This document shows positions 9,174-17,877 of a stretch of DNA of 64,000 bases, one piece after another (the first letter of the stretch is position 1; the number at the start of each line of letters is the position of its first letter). Made by a program: the position numbers and the translations under genes. A model generated the notes under the pieces. That model was given only the letters and a program-made list of their open reading frames with translations. It did no database searches and had not been told where the DNA came from. Origin of the DNA: DATMGU01 sp035555315 (GTDB taxonomy: Bacteria > Pseudomonadota > Alphaproteobacteria > ATCC43930 > CGMCC-115725); NCBI GenBank assembly GCA_035555315.1, contig DATMGU010000133.1:62001-126000 (forward strand), read 5' to 3'.

Positions 9174-9689
9174 ATGACGCGCGCTACGTCGGTTTTTCTC
9201 CCTCGATCCGAGTTCGACGCTTTCCTGTTCGCGGCGATCGGCGAGGATGGGAATGACATGCCGATCAGCGTCCTTTCGGCCTTGGCGCGACTGGATGTCG
9301 ACCCCTGGCAGGAAGCCGCCAAATTGGCCCGGTTGCCGGGCGAGGTTGCCACCAAGCAATTGGCGTCGTTGATTTCGGCGTTGCCCGACGGCGTATCGAC
9401 GCATTTGGACCCTGGGACGATCGCCGCCCGCTTGATAGCCCTTTTGCCGCGCGGAGCCAGTTCCACCGTCCCGTCGTCGGTGACGGTGCCCGGCGCCGGT
9501 ACGGTGACCAAGTCCCGCGCCATCCTGTATGGGATCATCCTCTTTATCGTCATCGTGCTCGTCGCCGAGTTCATCATCGCAAACCACCAACCACCGGCGC
9601 AGCTTGGCGATACTCATGCGGCTGCCTCCAGCACGGTCCCGCTGACGCCCGCGCCGGCCCCCGATAAGCCGGCTCATCGGTCGAACTGA
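9174..9689 (+). CDS. Hypothetical protein with one C-proximal membrane segment
   Basis: 171 aa, not recognised. An AAGG Shine-Dalgarno six bases upstream supports the ATG at 9174. Residues 1-95 are a helical, soluble-looking domain. Residues 116-137 are a strong hydrophobic segment rich in Ile and Val, followed by about 34 residues rich in Ala, Pro and Ser. There is no signal peptide. This gives a C-tail-anchored topology, with the larger domain probably in the cytoplasm. The gene sits between the giant kinase fusion (divergent) and a stand-alone receiver (same strand, 276 bp downstream). It might be a membrane anchor or partner for that signalling system, which is inference from position alone. 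Confidence 0.65.
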   Translation: MTRATSVFLPRSEFDAFLFAAIGEDGNDMPISVLSALARLDVDPWQEAAKLARLPGEVATKQLASLISALPDGVSTHLDPGTIAARLIALLPRGASSTVPSSVTVPGAGTVTKSRAILYGIILFIVIVLVAEFIIANHQPPAQLGDTHAAASSTVPLTPAPAPDKPAHRSN

Positions 9690-9765
9690 TGTCTCGCCCC
9701 AGGTTGATGCACGTAACGGGCTGAGTACCGCCCGAGGCGCCTACACACTCCGCCAACGGTCAGCA

Positions 9766-9816
9766 TCTGAGTAGTTTCCGAACCTGCTGTCGACTATCGC
9801 CGGTCGGTTATCGTCG
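9766..9816. repeat. Degenerate upstream repeat, copy B
   Basis: Copy B lies in the 276 bp spacer before the receiver gene. It has tctgagtagtt at 9766-9776, atcgccggt at 9796-9804 and ttatcgtcg at 9808-9816, in the same order as copy A at 8990-9043. The blocks are spaced differently, so this is not a simple exact duplicate. Confidence 0.4.
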
Positions 9817-9965
9817 ATGTCTGATCTTCGATCGAACTACGCGCGGCAATTGGTCTCGCCTTTGCCAGAATCTTGAGATCGAGCCATGCAGACGACACGC
9901 GACACGGTATCCGAGACCATCCCGGCGGCAGCCCTGCCAGACGGCGCGGAAGGCGAATTGAACCG

Positions 9966-10325
9966 ATGAGCGCGCTCCGCATCCTCGTGGTTGATGACGA
10001 CGCCATGGTCGGCGAGATGCTTTCCGAGATGCTCGCGGAGATGGGTTACGAGGTCTGCGCCGTCGCGGCCACCGAGGCCGACGCGGTGACCGCCGCCATA
10101 CGATGCAGACCGGACCTGATGATCGTCGACGCGCAATTGCGGGGTGGCAGTGGCGTCGCCGCCGTCGAGCAAATTCTCCGCACCATGCCCATTCCTCACG
10201 TGTTCATGAGCGGCGCCGGGATCGAAGCGAGCCGGCCGGGCGCGGTGGTAATTCTCAAGCCCTTTCGCGAGGTCGACCTCGTTCGGGCCATTCAACGCGC
10301 GCTCGACGCCGTGGCCGCCTCTTAA
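9966..10325 (+). CDS. Single-domain response regulator (CheY-like receiver)
   Basis: 119 aa from the ATG at 9966; the frame is open back to 9873 but the receiver fold begins here. The acidic pocket VDDD (residues 9-12), phospho-acceptor Asp55 (MIVDAQL), switch Ser in VFMSGAG and the conserved Lys in LKPF are all present. It has no output domain, so it must signal through protein contact or act as a phosphate sink. The nearest kinase is the large CheB-CheR fusion at 4486-9003, which has its own receivers. A branched phosphorelay between them is plausible but not shown. It converges with the SMP-30 gene after 54 bp. Confidence 0.88.
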   Translation: MSALRILVVDDDAMVGEMLSEMLAEMGYEVCAVAATEADAVTAAIRCRPDLMIVDAQLRGGSGVAAVEQILRTMPIPHVFMSGAGIEASRPGAVVILKPFREVDLVRAIQRALDAVAAS

Positions 10326-10379
10326 CCGTCAACCGCTCGCCGGACGCGCAGGCGATAAAGTTTGGCACGAGATCGGTGG

Positions 10380-11273
10380 TCAGCCGGCGAAGCGCCGCTC
10401 CGGCACGCCGCGCACGCCCAGGCCCTTGATCTGGAAGAGGCTGCCGCCGAGCGGGCCGTCCTCGGGAAAGCGCGGCAGCGGCGGCTTCGACATGGAGGTG
10501 ACGTAGAGGATATCGAGTTCCGGTCCGCCGAACGCCACGCTCGTAACCTTCAGCACCGGCATCTTGATGCGCCGGTCGAGACTGCCGTCCGGGGCGAAGC
10601 GGCAGAGTTCGCCGGCATAGACCGCGGCGCTCCAGACATAGCCGTCGGCATCGACCGTGGCGCCATCCGGCACGCCGCCCGGATGGTCGAGCGGCACGTC
10701 CTTGAAGGAGGCGAAACGGCGTTTGTTGGTGGGCGTGCCGGTCGCGACGTCGTAGTCGTAGGCTGAGATTTCCTCCGTCCAGGTGTCGGTGAAATAGAAG
10801 GTGCTCCCATCGGGGCTCCAGCACGGGCCGTTCGAGCAGATGATACCGGTCTCGAGCCGATGCACCGCCAGGTCTGGGTCGAGCCGGTAGAGCGCGCCGT
10901 TCGGCCCGGCCTCCGCCATATCCATGGAGCCGGCGACGAAGCGGCCCTGGCGGTCGACCTTGCCGTCGTTGAGCCGCGTGGTCGGAATGTCGGCCTCCGG
11001 ATCGGCGATCCGCGTGCATCGGCCGCTCGCGAGGTCGAGAAAATGGAAGCCGGTCTGCAGGGCCACCACGGCGCGCTCGCCCGATTGCGTGAGCGCCATC
11101 GACCCGATCTTCGCCGGCACGTCCCAAGTCGTGACCTCCGAGCCGTCCGGCGCGCAGCGATAGACCTTGTTGCCAAAGCTGTCGATCCACCACAGCCGCT
11201 GCTGCTCGACATCCCAGATCGGGCCTTCGCCCAGCAGCGTTTTGCAGTCGACCAGTACGCTGATCTCCACCAT
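10380..11273 (-). CDS. SMP-30/gluconolactonase/LRE-family sugar lactonase
   Basis: 297 aa, the expected length for the six-bladed beta-propeller lactonases. The metal-binding Glu16 in LLGEGPIW, an Asn in the CSNGPCWSPDG blade and an Asp in the GATVDADGYVW blade are where divalent-metal ligands lie in SMP-30 and XylC-type lactonases. The predicted reaction is hydrolysis of an aldono-lactone to the free aldonate in the cytoplasm. A purine-rich Shine-Dalgarno (GGAGGAG) precedes the ATG. It is the last gene of the eight-gene LacI-headed operon, 37 bp after the BKACE gene. Its presence argues that the imported compound is an aldose oxidised at C1. Confidence 0.9.
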   Translation of the reverse strand: MVEISVLVDCKTLLGEGPIWDVEQQRLWWIDSFGNKVYRCAPDGSEVTTWDVPAKIGSMALTQSGERAVVALQTGFHFLDLASGRCTRIADPEADIPTTRLNDGKVDRQGRFVAGSMDMAEAGPNGALYRLDPDLAVHRLETGIICSNGPCWSPDGSTFYFTDTWTEEISAYDYDVATGTPTNKRRFASFKDVPLDHPGGVPDGATVDADGYVWSAAVYAGELCRFAPDGSLDRRIKMPVLKVTSVAFGGPELDILYVTSMSKPPLPRFPEDGPLGGSLFQIKGLGVRGVPERRFAG

Positions 11274-11310
11274 TACCGTCTCTCCTCCCCAGCTCGATGA
11301 TGCCTGACGG

Positions 11311-12243
11311 TCAGAAGGCGACCTTGTCGCCGCCCTTCAGTTCGAGGATCTCGCGCGCCTCGGCCGGGGTGGCGATCGCGAGACCCAGCCCTTCGATGAT
11401 CTGGCGCGCCCGCGAGACCTGTTGGGCGTTGCTCTCGGCGAGCTTGCCGGGGCCGATCCACAGGCTGTCCTCGAGACCGACGCGGACATTACCGCCCATC
11501 GCCGCCGCCATCGCCGCGATCGGCAGCTGGTTGCGACCGGCGCCGAGCACGGACCAGCGATAGTCCTTGCCGAACAGGCGGTCGGCGGTGCGCTTCATGT
11601 GCAGGACGTCTTCCGGGTGGGGGCCGATGCCGCCGAGGATGCCGAACACCGTCTGCACGAAGAGCGGCGGCTTCACCAGGCCGCGCTCCAGGAAATGCGC
11701 CAGGTTGTAGAGGTGACCGACGTCGTAGCACTCGAATTCGAACCGTGTACCATTCTCGCTGCAGGCCGCCAGCGCGAACTCGATGTCCTTGAAGGTATTG
11801 CGGAAGATGAGGTCGCGGCTGTTCTCCAGCGCCTCGCGCTCCCACGGATGCTTGAACTCCTTGAAGCGCTCCAGCATCGGGTAGAGGCCGAAATTCATCG
11901 AGCCCATGTTGAGCGACGCCACTTCCGGCTTGAAGGTGATCGAGGGCTGGATGCGCTCCAGGATCTGCATGTGGGGCGCGCCGCCGCTGGTCAGGTTCAC
12001 GACCGCGTCGGTACCCTGCTTGATCCGTGGCAGAAAAGCGGCGAAAGCCTCCGGCCGCTGATCGGGCTTGCCGGTTTGGGGATCGCGCGCATGCAGATGG
12101 ATGATCGCGGCGCCGGCCTCCGCGGCGCCGATCGCCGCCGCGGCGATCTCGTCCGGCGTTACCGGCAGATAGGGCGACATCGACGGGGTATGGATGGCGC
12201 CCGTCACGGCGCAGGTGATGATGACTTTGTTGGATTTTGCCAT
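11311..12243 (-). CDS. BKACE-family beta-keto acid cleavage enzyme (DUF849)
   Basis: 310 aa. The opening KVIITCAVTGA and the metal-binding HLHARDP (His49, His51), together with GLEDSLW near residue 243, match the zinc site of Kce, the 3-keto-5-aminohexanoate cleavage enzyme. The family condenses a 3-keto acid with acetyl-CoA and releases acetoacetate (or a substituted form) plus an acyl-CoA. The AGGAGGT Shine-Dalgarno six bases before the ATG is near perfect. It lies between a lambda-crystallin-type dehydrogenase, which can make 3-keto acids, and a sugar lactonase. The likely substrate is therefore a 3-ketoaldonate, not an amino-keto acid. Dehydrocarnitine cleavage is the main alternative, because carnitine dehydrogenase is a close relative of the neighbouring enzyme. 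Confidence 0.88.
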   Translation of the reverse strand: MAKSNKVIITCAVTGAIHTPSMSPYLPVTPDEIAAAAIGAAEAGAAIIHLHARDPQTGKPDQRPEAFAAFLPRIKQGTDAVVNLTSGGAPHMQILERIQPSITFKPEVASLNMGSMNFGLYPMLERFKEFKHPWEREALENSRDLIFRNTFKDIEFALAACSENGTRFEFECYDVGHLYNLAHFLERGLVKPPLFVQTVFGILGGIGPHPEDVLHMKRTADRLFGKDYRWSVLGAGRNQLPIAAMAAAMGGNVRVGLEDSLWIGPGKLAESNAQQVSRARQIIEGLGLAIATPAEAREILELKGGDKVAF

Positions 12244-12268
12244 GGGTAAAACCTCCTGGGTGTTGGGG

Positions 12269-13219
12269 TCAGTCGCCGATCCGTCCGCCGGCGTCGCGTT
12301 TGTGGCGCAGCAGCGCCATCAGGCGCCGGTCGCGCCAGCGCTGCCGGTCGGCAAGCGCACCGGTGGCGACCTGCCCGCGTCGCGCCTGTTCTACTACCTT
12401 CAGCACCGGTCCGGCCCAGTCGGCGCGCCGCTGCATGCTGGGGAACAGCCGGGCGTAGATCTGCTGGTAGCGCGTGACATAGTCGGTGACGCCGCCCGGC
12501 GCGTTGAGGTCGATCGTCTCGAACGGTCCCATGAAGGACCAGCGCAGCGCCAACCCGTCACGGATACCGATATCAACATCCTCGGGCGTGCAGGCGCCGC
12601 TCTCCACCAGCCGGAACGCCTCTTCCAGAAGTGCTCCCTGCAGCCGGTTCATGACGAAGCCATCGAGTTCGCGCGCCATGACGATCGGCGATTGGCCGAG
12701 CCCGGTCATCAGCCCCCGCGTACGCTCGACCACATCGGGCGCGGTCCAGGGCGCCGGCACGATCTCGACCGCCGGGACGAGGTAGGGCGGGTTGATCGGA
12801 TGGACGACCAGGCAGCGTGCCCGCCCGCCAAGCCCCTCGGTGAAAGAGGACGGCACCAGCGCCGAAGACGAGCTGGCCAGCACCGTATCCTGCCCAGCCG
12901 CCGCATCGAGTTCGGCGAAGACGCGCCGCTTCGTCGCCAGATCCTCGGGCGTGTTCTCCTGAACATGGACGGCACCGTCGAGCGCCGCCGCCAGGCTCGG
13001 CGCCACGACGATCCGGCCGCGTACGACCGCGGGGTCGTGCCCCGCCAGCAGGTCGTTCGCCGCCAGATCGTCGAGCACGCTCTCGATGAAGGCGATGGCG
13101 GCACCGGCGGCGCCGGCATCGGCGTCGTAGAGCCGCACCGCGTGGCCGGCGCGGGCGAAGCTGATCGTCCAGGCGCGGCCGATCAGGCCGCTGCCGATAA
13201 TGGCGATGGCGGAACTCAT
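12269..13219 (-). CDS. 3-hydroxyacyl-CoA dehydrogenase-fold enzyme, lambda-crystallin / L-gulonate 3-dehydrogenase-like
   Basis: 316 aa from the ATG at 13219, preceded by a GAGGAGGGGAGG-like Shine-Dalgarno; the frame is open further upstream without NAD-fold residues. The Rossmann motif GSGLIGRAW (residues 9-17) binds NAD(H). The HPINPPYLVP segment and the tail RQRWRDRRLMALL closely resemble mammalian lambda-crystallin, which is L-gulonate 3-dehydrogenase, more than fatty-acid 3-hydroxyacyl-CoA dehydrogenases. L-carnitine dehydrogenase belongs to the same subgroup. With a lactonase upstream in metabolism and BKACE next to it, the best inference is NAD-dependent oxidation of an aldonate at C3. 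The following SDR stop and this start are 16 bp apart. Confidence 0.85.
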   Translation of the reverse strand: MSSAIAIIGSGLIGRAWTISFARAGHAVRLYDADAGAAGAAIAFIESVLDDLAANDLLAGHDPAVVRGRIVVAPSLAAALDGAVHVQENTPEDLATKRRVFAELDAAAGQDTVLASSSSALVPSSFTEGLGGRARCLVVHPINPPYLVPAVEIVPAPWTAPDVVERTRGLMTGLGQSPIVMARELDGFVMNRLQGALLEEAFRLVESGACTPEDVDIGIRDGLALRWSFMGPFETIDLNAPGGVTDYVTRYQQIYARLFPSMQRRADWAGPVLKVVEQARRGQVATGALADRQRWRDRRLMALLRHKRDAGGRIGD

Positions 13220-13235
13220 GGTTGCCCTCCCCTCC

Positions 13236-14015
13236 TCATAGCGTCTCGACATTGCCGCAGATGCTGAGCGCCTGGCCGGAGACGTTACGCCCGGCGGGCG
13301 AGCACAGGAACAGAACCATCGACGCCACATCCTCCGCCGTCACCATCCGGCGCAGCGAGATCTTTTCGAGATAGCGCTGCTCCATCTCCGGATAGCCGAG
13401 CCCAAGCTGCGTCGCGCGCGCCTGGATCACGCCCTCGATGCGCGGCCCCTCGACGATGCCGGGCAGCAGCGCGTTGACGCGGATGCCGCTCGGCCCGAGC
13501 TCGATCGCCAGGCTCTCGGTCAGGCCGATGACGGCCCATTTCGTCGCCGAATAGGGCGTGCGGTAGGCATAGCCGAGCCGGCCCGCGACCGAGGACAGGT
13601 TGATGATGGCGCCATCGCCGGCCTCGCGCAGCAGCGGTACGGCCAGACGCGCGCAGTAGAACTGGCCGTTCAGGTTGACGTCGACAGTGCGGCGCCAGGC
13701 CGCCGGGTCGATCTCGTCGATACCGCCGGTCGGCCCGGCGATGCCGGCATTGTTGACCAGCACGTCGAGCCCGCCGAGCTCCCGCCGGACGTCGTCGAAC
13801 AGCCGGTCGACCGCCGCCGGGTCCGCGACGTCGGTCAGGCTCGCGGTGATCTGGGGCAACGCGCCGCGACACTCGGCGAGCGCTGGCTCGGCGATGTCGC
13901 AGATATGAACCCGCGCGCCGTCCTCGATCAGGGCCGTCGTGATGGCACGCCCGATCCCCGAGGCGCCCGCCGTCACCAGGACCCGCAATCCTTGCTTCAC
14001 CCGTCTTTCGAGCAT
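13236..14015 (-). CDS. Short-chain dehydrogenase/reductase (SDR), probable sugar dehydrogenase
   Basis: 259 aa classical SDR. The cofactor motif is TAGASGIG (residues 15-22), with Ala in place of the first Gly. Asp40 at the end of beta 2 (HICD) favours NAD over NADP. NNAG lies at 88-91 and the catalytic Ser142, Tyr155 and Lys159 (YSATK) are intact. The Shine-Dalgarno GAGAGGA precedes the ATG. It sits directly after the fused permease gene (27 bp). In this operon the natural role is oxidation of the imported sugar to its lactone before the SMP-30 enzyme, but oxidation of a different hydroxyl cannot be excluded. Confidence 0.88.
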   Translation of the reverse strand: MLERRVKQGLRVLVTAGASGIGRAITTALIEDGARVHICDIAEPALAECRGALPQITASLTDVADPAAVDRLFDDVRRELGGLDVLVNNAGIAGPTGGIDEIDPAAWRRTVDVNLNGQFYCARLAVPLLREAGDGAIINLSSVAGRLGYAYRTPYSATKWAVIGLTESLAIELGPSGIRVNALLPGIVEGPRIEGVIQARATQLGLGYPEMEQRYLEKISLRRMVTAEDVASMVLFLCSPAGRNVSGQALSICGNVETL

Positions 14016-14042
14016 GATTCCATCCTCTCGTACTAAACCCGG

Positions 14043-16106
14043 TCAACCTGGCGCGCGATCGCGCAGGGCGATCACCGCGCCGAGCACCACCAGACCATAG
14101 ATAATCTGCCGCACCGCGTCGGGCAGCGTCGTGCCGGCGAGCAGCGTCTGCAGCGCAGTCAGCAGCAGGACGCCGCCGATCATACCCAGATAATGGCCGC
14201 GTCCGCCGGTGATGAGCGCGCCACCGACCACCACCACGGCGATCGATGGCAGCAGATAGGCATTGCCCATGCCGAGACTCGCCTGGCCGCTGAACCCGTC
14301 GAGCAGCACGCCGACCAGTGCCGAGCACAGCCCGCTCAGGACATAGACGAGGATCAGGGTACGACCGACATTGACGCCGCTCAACCGTGCCACCCGGGGG
14401 CTGTTGCCGACACCATAGACGCGCCGGCCGAAGGCGGTGCGGCCGAGCAGGAGCGTGGCACCGAGAACGAAGAGCGCCATCAGCCAGAGCACCGGTGTCA
14501 CGCCCAGGAGCCGCCCGGTCATCAGCCAACGCAAAGCCGGCGGCGCGAAGCCGTCGGGCGTGCCATTGCTGTAGACCAGGGCGATGCCCTGCAGGATGCC
14601 GTCCATGGCAAGCGTCACGACGATCGGCGGCAGGCGGAAGAACACGATGCCGACCCCGTTCGCCAGCCCGACCAGGGCGCCCGCGCCGAGGGCGGCGGGC
14701 ACCGCCCACAACGCCGCCGCGTCGCTGCCGCGCGCGATGCCGCCGAGCAGAATGCCCGCGAGCGCTACCGTCCAGGGCACCGACAGGTCGAGCCCGCCGG
14801 TCAGGATGACGGCGCCCTGACCAAGCGACAACACGGCGAGGAAAGAGCTGAGCACCAGCAGCGAATTGACATAGCCGAAGCCGAGCCCGCCATAGATCCA
14901 GACCGTTGCTGCCAGCACCAGGACGAAGCAGACATAGGCCGGCAGCGCATAGCGCAGCGTCTCCGCATGGCGCCGCCACCAGGGCGGCAGCGCCGGCGGA
15001 GCCGCGGCCGTGGCGACCAGGCTGCGCGGCCGAGGCGCCGATCTCCGTCCGAGCGGCATGTCGGCGGCGCTCCGGGTCCGCAACCGGTCGAGCCAGGCGG
15101 CGAGTGGCGAGCGCCGGCCGGCCGTATTGCCGGCCATAGTGCCGAACGTGCCGCCGAGCGCCGCCAGGACCAGAATGATGCCCTCCGCCACCGTGCCGTA
15201 ATAGGCCGAGACGTTGAGCACCAGGAGGATGTTGACGATCAGCATCAGGCTATAGGCGCCGATCGCCGAACCGAAGCAGCCGCCCCGACCGCCGCCCAAG
15301 ACCGTGCCGCCGATGACCACGGCGGCGAATACCTGCAACAGCAGCGGATCGCCGACCAACGGATCACCCGACGCGGTCTGCGCCGTGACGAAGATGCCGG
15401 CGGCGGCATAGAGGGTTCCGGCCAGGACATAGGCGCCGAATTTCGCACCGCGCACACGGATCCCCGCGCTCCGCGCCGCGTCCTCGTCGCCGCCGATCGC
15501 GTAAAGTGCCGTGCCGAAGCGCGAATGCTTCAGCGCCGCCCAGGCGAGGAGCACCACGGCGAGAACGATGATCGGCGCCGGCAGCATGTCCGGGATGACG
15601 CTGCCCGTGAAGAAGGCGCTGAAGTCCGGCGGCACCTCTCCGCCCGGCTTGTCGCTCACCAGCAGGGTGATGCCCTCGACGATGAACATGGTCGAGAGCG
15701 TGACGACGATCGGCTGCAGCCGGAGGAAGGCGACGAAGAAACCGTTGAAGGCGCCGACCGCGGCACCGATCGCGAGGCCGGCGGCGCCCCAGCCGAGTTC
15801 CGAGCCGAGCGTCCCCTGCAGATGCGTCGCCAGCACGACGTTGACCAGCGAGATCACCGCCCCCGCGCACAGATCGAAGCCGCCGGTGAGGATCACCAGG
15901 GTCTGTCCGATCGCCGCCAACGCCAGGGTTCCGCCACCGGCCGCCATATAGCTGAAGTCGAAATAGCCGAAGGCGGCCGGCGAAACGAGGTTGACCAGGC
16001 CGAACAGCGCGACGAAGACGAGCGCCGCGATCAACAATCCCCGGAAACGCCGGAGGGTCGGCCAGGGGGACCGCGCGGGCGGGGCGAAGGTGGTCACGGC
16101 ACTCAT
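14043..16106 (-). CDS. Sugar ABC transporter permease, two RbsC-like units fused in one chain
   Basis: 687 aa, about twice the length of a normal RbsC/XylH permease. Residues 20-330 form one complete BPD_transp_2 unit (TLALAIGQTLVILTGGFDLCAG-type motif near residue 65). A basic, Pro/Ala-rich linker covers about 335-370. Residues 375-685 form a second unit with the matching motif LGQGAVILTGGLDLSVP near residue 430. Each half carries its own GG(G)RG loop near its end. The chain would form the whole membrane channel as a pseudo-heterodimer. The ATG overlaps the ATPase stop by 4 bp, so the two are translationally coupled. I see no sign of a frameshift or sequencing join, since the reading frame and codon use are uniform. 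Confidence 0.9.
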   Translation of the reverse strand: MSAVTTFAPPARSPWPTLRRFRGLLIAALVFVALFGLVNLVSPAAFGYFDFSYMAAGGGTLALAAIGQTLVILTGGFDLCAGAVISLVNVVLATHLQGTLGSELGWGAAGLAIGAAVGAFNGFFVAFLRLQPIVVTLSTMFIVEGITLLVSDKPGGEVPPDFSAFFTGSVIPDMLPAPIIVLAVVLLAWAALKHSRFGTALYAIGGDEDAARSAGIRVRGAKFGAYVLAGTLYAAAGIFVTAQTASGDPLVGDPLLLQVFAAVVIGGTVLGGGRGGCFGSAIGAYSLMLIVNILLVLNVSAYYGTVAEGIILVLAALGGTFGTMAGNTAGRRSPLAAWLDRLRTRSAADMPLGRRSAPRPRSLVATAAAPPALPPWWRRHAETLRYALPAYVCFVLVLAATVWIYGGLGFGYVNSLLVLSSFLAVLSLGQGAVILTGGLDLSVPWTVALAGILLGGIARGSDAAALWAVPAALGAGALVGLANGVGIVFFRLPPIVVTLAMDGILQGIALVYSNGTPDGFAPPALRWLMTGRLLGVTPVLWLMALFVLGATLLLGRTAFGRRVYGVGNSPRVARLSGVNVGRTLILVYVLSGLCSALVGVLLDGFSGQASLGMGNAYLLPSIAVVVVGGALITGGRGHYLGMIGGVLLLTALQTLLAGTTLPDAVRQIIYGLVVLGAVIALRDRAPG

Positions 16107-17779
16107 GCGCCGGCCTCCGCCGCCCGGCGGCTTTCGGGCGGTGATGCCTCCGCCGGCGGTGCATCGACAGCGGAGGCATCACCCTCGATGGTGCCGAGGG
16201 CGGCGCGCATGATCGCCGCCTCGGAGATCTCGTCACGCGCATCGTCGAGCTCGCGGACGACCCGCCCGCCATAGACGACGAGCACGCGCCGGCAAAGGTT
16301 GGCGACCTCCGCGAGTTCGGTCGAGTAGAGCAGCACGGCCCCGCCGGCGCGCACGAAATCGGCGATCAGCAGATAGATCTCATGCTTGGTACCGACATCG
16401 ACGCCCCGCGTCGGATCGAACAGCAGCAGCACCCGGCTACCGGTGAGCAGCCATTTCGCCAGCACGATCTTCTGCTGGTTGCCGCCGCTGAACGCGCCGG
16501 CGCGGCTCCAGAGTGCGCGTGGATCGACCTGGACACGGGCGAGCGCGCCCGCGACGGCGGCCGTCTCCGCCTCGCCATCGATCAGGCCGCCCCCGATCAG
16601 TCCGGGCCGGACGAAGCGGTCGATCGACGGCAGGCTGGCGTTGCGCCGGCCGTCGAGCTTGAGGAACAGCGCCTCGGTCTTGCGCTCCTCCGGGACCAGT
16701 CCGATGCCGATCCCGGCGGCGATCGCGGCGCGCGGCGACTCGAACGTCACCGGCTGGCCGTCCACCAGGATGCGCCCGGCATTCGGCCGCAGATCGCCGA
16801 ACAGGGTGAGGAAGAGTTCGAGCTGTCCCATGCCCTGCAGCCCGGCGACGCCGAGGATCTCGCCCGGGCGGAGCGCGAAGCTCGCTTCGGCGAGCCGGCC
16901 GACGCGGAGGCCCTGCGCTTCGAGCACCGGCGGCTGCCCGCGGTCCGCGACCGGCTTCGCCGGGAAGGTCGAGGCGAGCGAGCGGCCGATGATGAGCTCG
17001 ATGACACGCTCGTCGGAGACGTCGCCCACCGCGAAGTCGCCGACGTCGCGGCCGTTGCGCAGCACGGTCAGGCGGTCGCAGAACATCCGCACCTCGGGCA
17101 TGCGATGCGAGATGAAGACGATGGTGGCGCCCCGTCGCTTCTCGGTCGCGATGATCTCGCCGAGCCAGTCGATGTCGCGGCCGGTGAGCGCCGAGGTCGG
17201 CTCGTCGAGCAGCAGCACGCGGGGCTCGCGCGCGACGGCGCGGACGATCTCGATCTTCTGGCGCAGCGCCAGATCGAGTCCGGACACCTCCTGGCGGGGC
17301 GAGATATCGCCGAGGCCAAAGCGGCGGAGCTGCTCCGCCGCGAACGCCTCGCCCCGACGGCCACGCAACAGGCCGGTGACGCCGACCGGCTGATAGGGTA
17401 GCAGCAGATTCTCCCAGACCGTCAAATTGGGAACCAGAGTCAGCTCCTGGAAGGCGGTCTGCAGCCCCGCCGCATGCGCGTCGCGCGGCCCGGCGAACCG
17501 GGCGGCGACGCCGAACAGCTCGATCCGCCCGCCATCGGGGCGCAGCAGCCCGCTCAGAGCCTTCACCAGCGTCGACTTGCCGGCGCCGTTCTCGCCGAGC
17601 AACGCGTGGACCTCGCCAGCGGCGGCGGAAAAACTGGCGCCGTCGAGCGCCACAGTAGCGCCGAATGCCTTGCGCACTTTGTCGACGGCGATGGCGTCGA
17701 CGATCGCCGCGCCACTCGTCGCCATGTACCTGGAGACCGCCCCGGGAGCGGCCTTCGCCTGAGGATTATCAGCGTTCAT
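16103..17779 (-). CDS. Sugar ABC transporter ATP-binding protein, RbsA/XylG-like, two nucleotide-binding domains
   Basis: 558 aa, somewhat longer than RbsA (about 500). NBD1 (about 28-265) has a full Walker A (GENGAGKST) and Walker B (LLLDEPTSALT) but an irregular signature region (VSGLDLALRQK). NBD2 (about 285-520) has a degenerate Walker A (GLQGMGQLE) and a good signature, FSGGNQQK. This asymmetry is normal for monosaccharide ABC ATPases. The first 18 residues lack family similarity, and Met19 (17725) has a slightly better Shine-Dalgarno, so the start could be there. It energises the fused permease encoded immediately downstream. Confidence 0.92.
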   Translation of the reverse strand: MNADNPQAKAAPGAVSRYMATSGAAIVDAIAVDKVRKAFGATVALDGASFSAAAGEVHALLGENGAGKSTLVKALSGLLRPDGGRIELFGVAARFAGPRDAHAAGLQTAFQELTLVPNLTVWENLLLPYQPVGVTGLLRGRRGEAFAAEQLRRFGLGDISPRQEVSGLDLALRQKIEIVRAVAREPRVLLLDEPTSALTGRDIDWLGEIIATEKRRGATIVFISHRMPEVRMFCDRLTVLRNGRDVGDFAVGDVSDERVIELIIGRSLASTFPAKPVADRGQPPVLEAQGLRVGRLAEASFALRPGEILGVAGLQGMGQLELFLTLFGDLRPNAGRILVDGQPVTFESPRAAIAAGIGIGLVPEERKTEALFLKLDGRRNASLPSIDRFVRPGLIGGGLIDGEAETAAVAGALARVQVDPRALWSRAGAFSGGNQQKIVLAKWLLTGSRVLLLFDPTRGVDVGTKHEIYLLIADFVRAGGAVLLYSTELAEVANLCRRVLVVYGGRVVRELDDARDEISEAAIMRAALGTIEGDASAVDAPPAEASPPESRRAAEAGA

Positions 17780-17877
17780 ATCATCCGATCCGAGCCGAAT
17801 GGAGCGGCGTGCCGGTGCCGGGGAGCGCCGGCACGCCTACTCGTCATGTCACGTCTTCGCCGGTGTCCCGCGGGCGC

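Noticed and set aside
9740..9780. EcfG-type general-stress promoter on the minus strand (GGAAA, 16 bp, CGTT)
   Set aside because: The -35 element deviates from GGAAC, and transcription would run into the 3' end of the opposite-strand gene with no target gene.
14193..16274. Long plus-strand open frame of 693 codons opposite the fused permease
   Set aside because: It mirrors the permease on the other strand, has a low-complexity Arg/Asp/Gln-rich translation and no ribosome site. It is a by-product of high GC.
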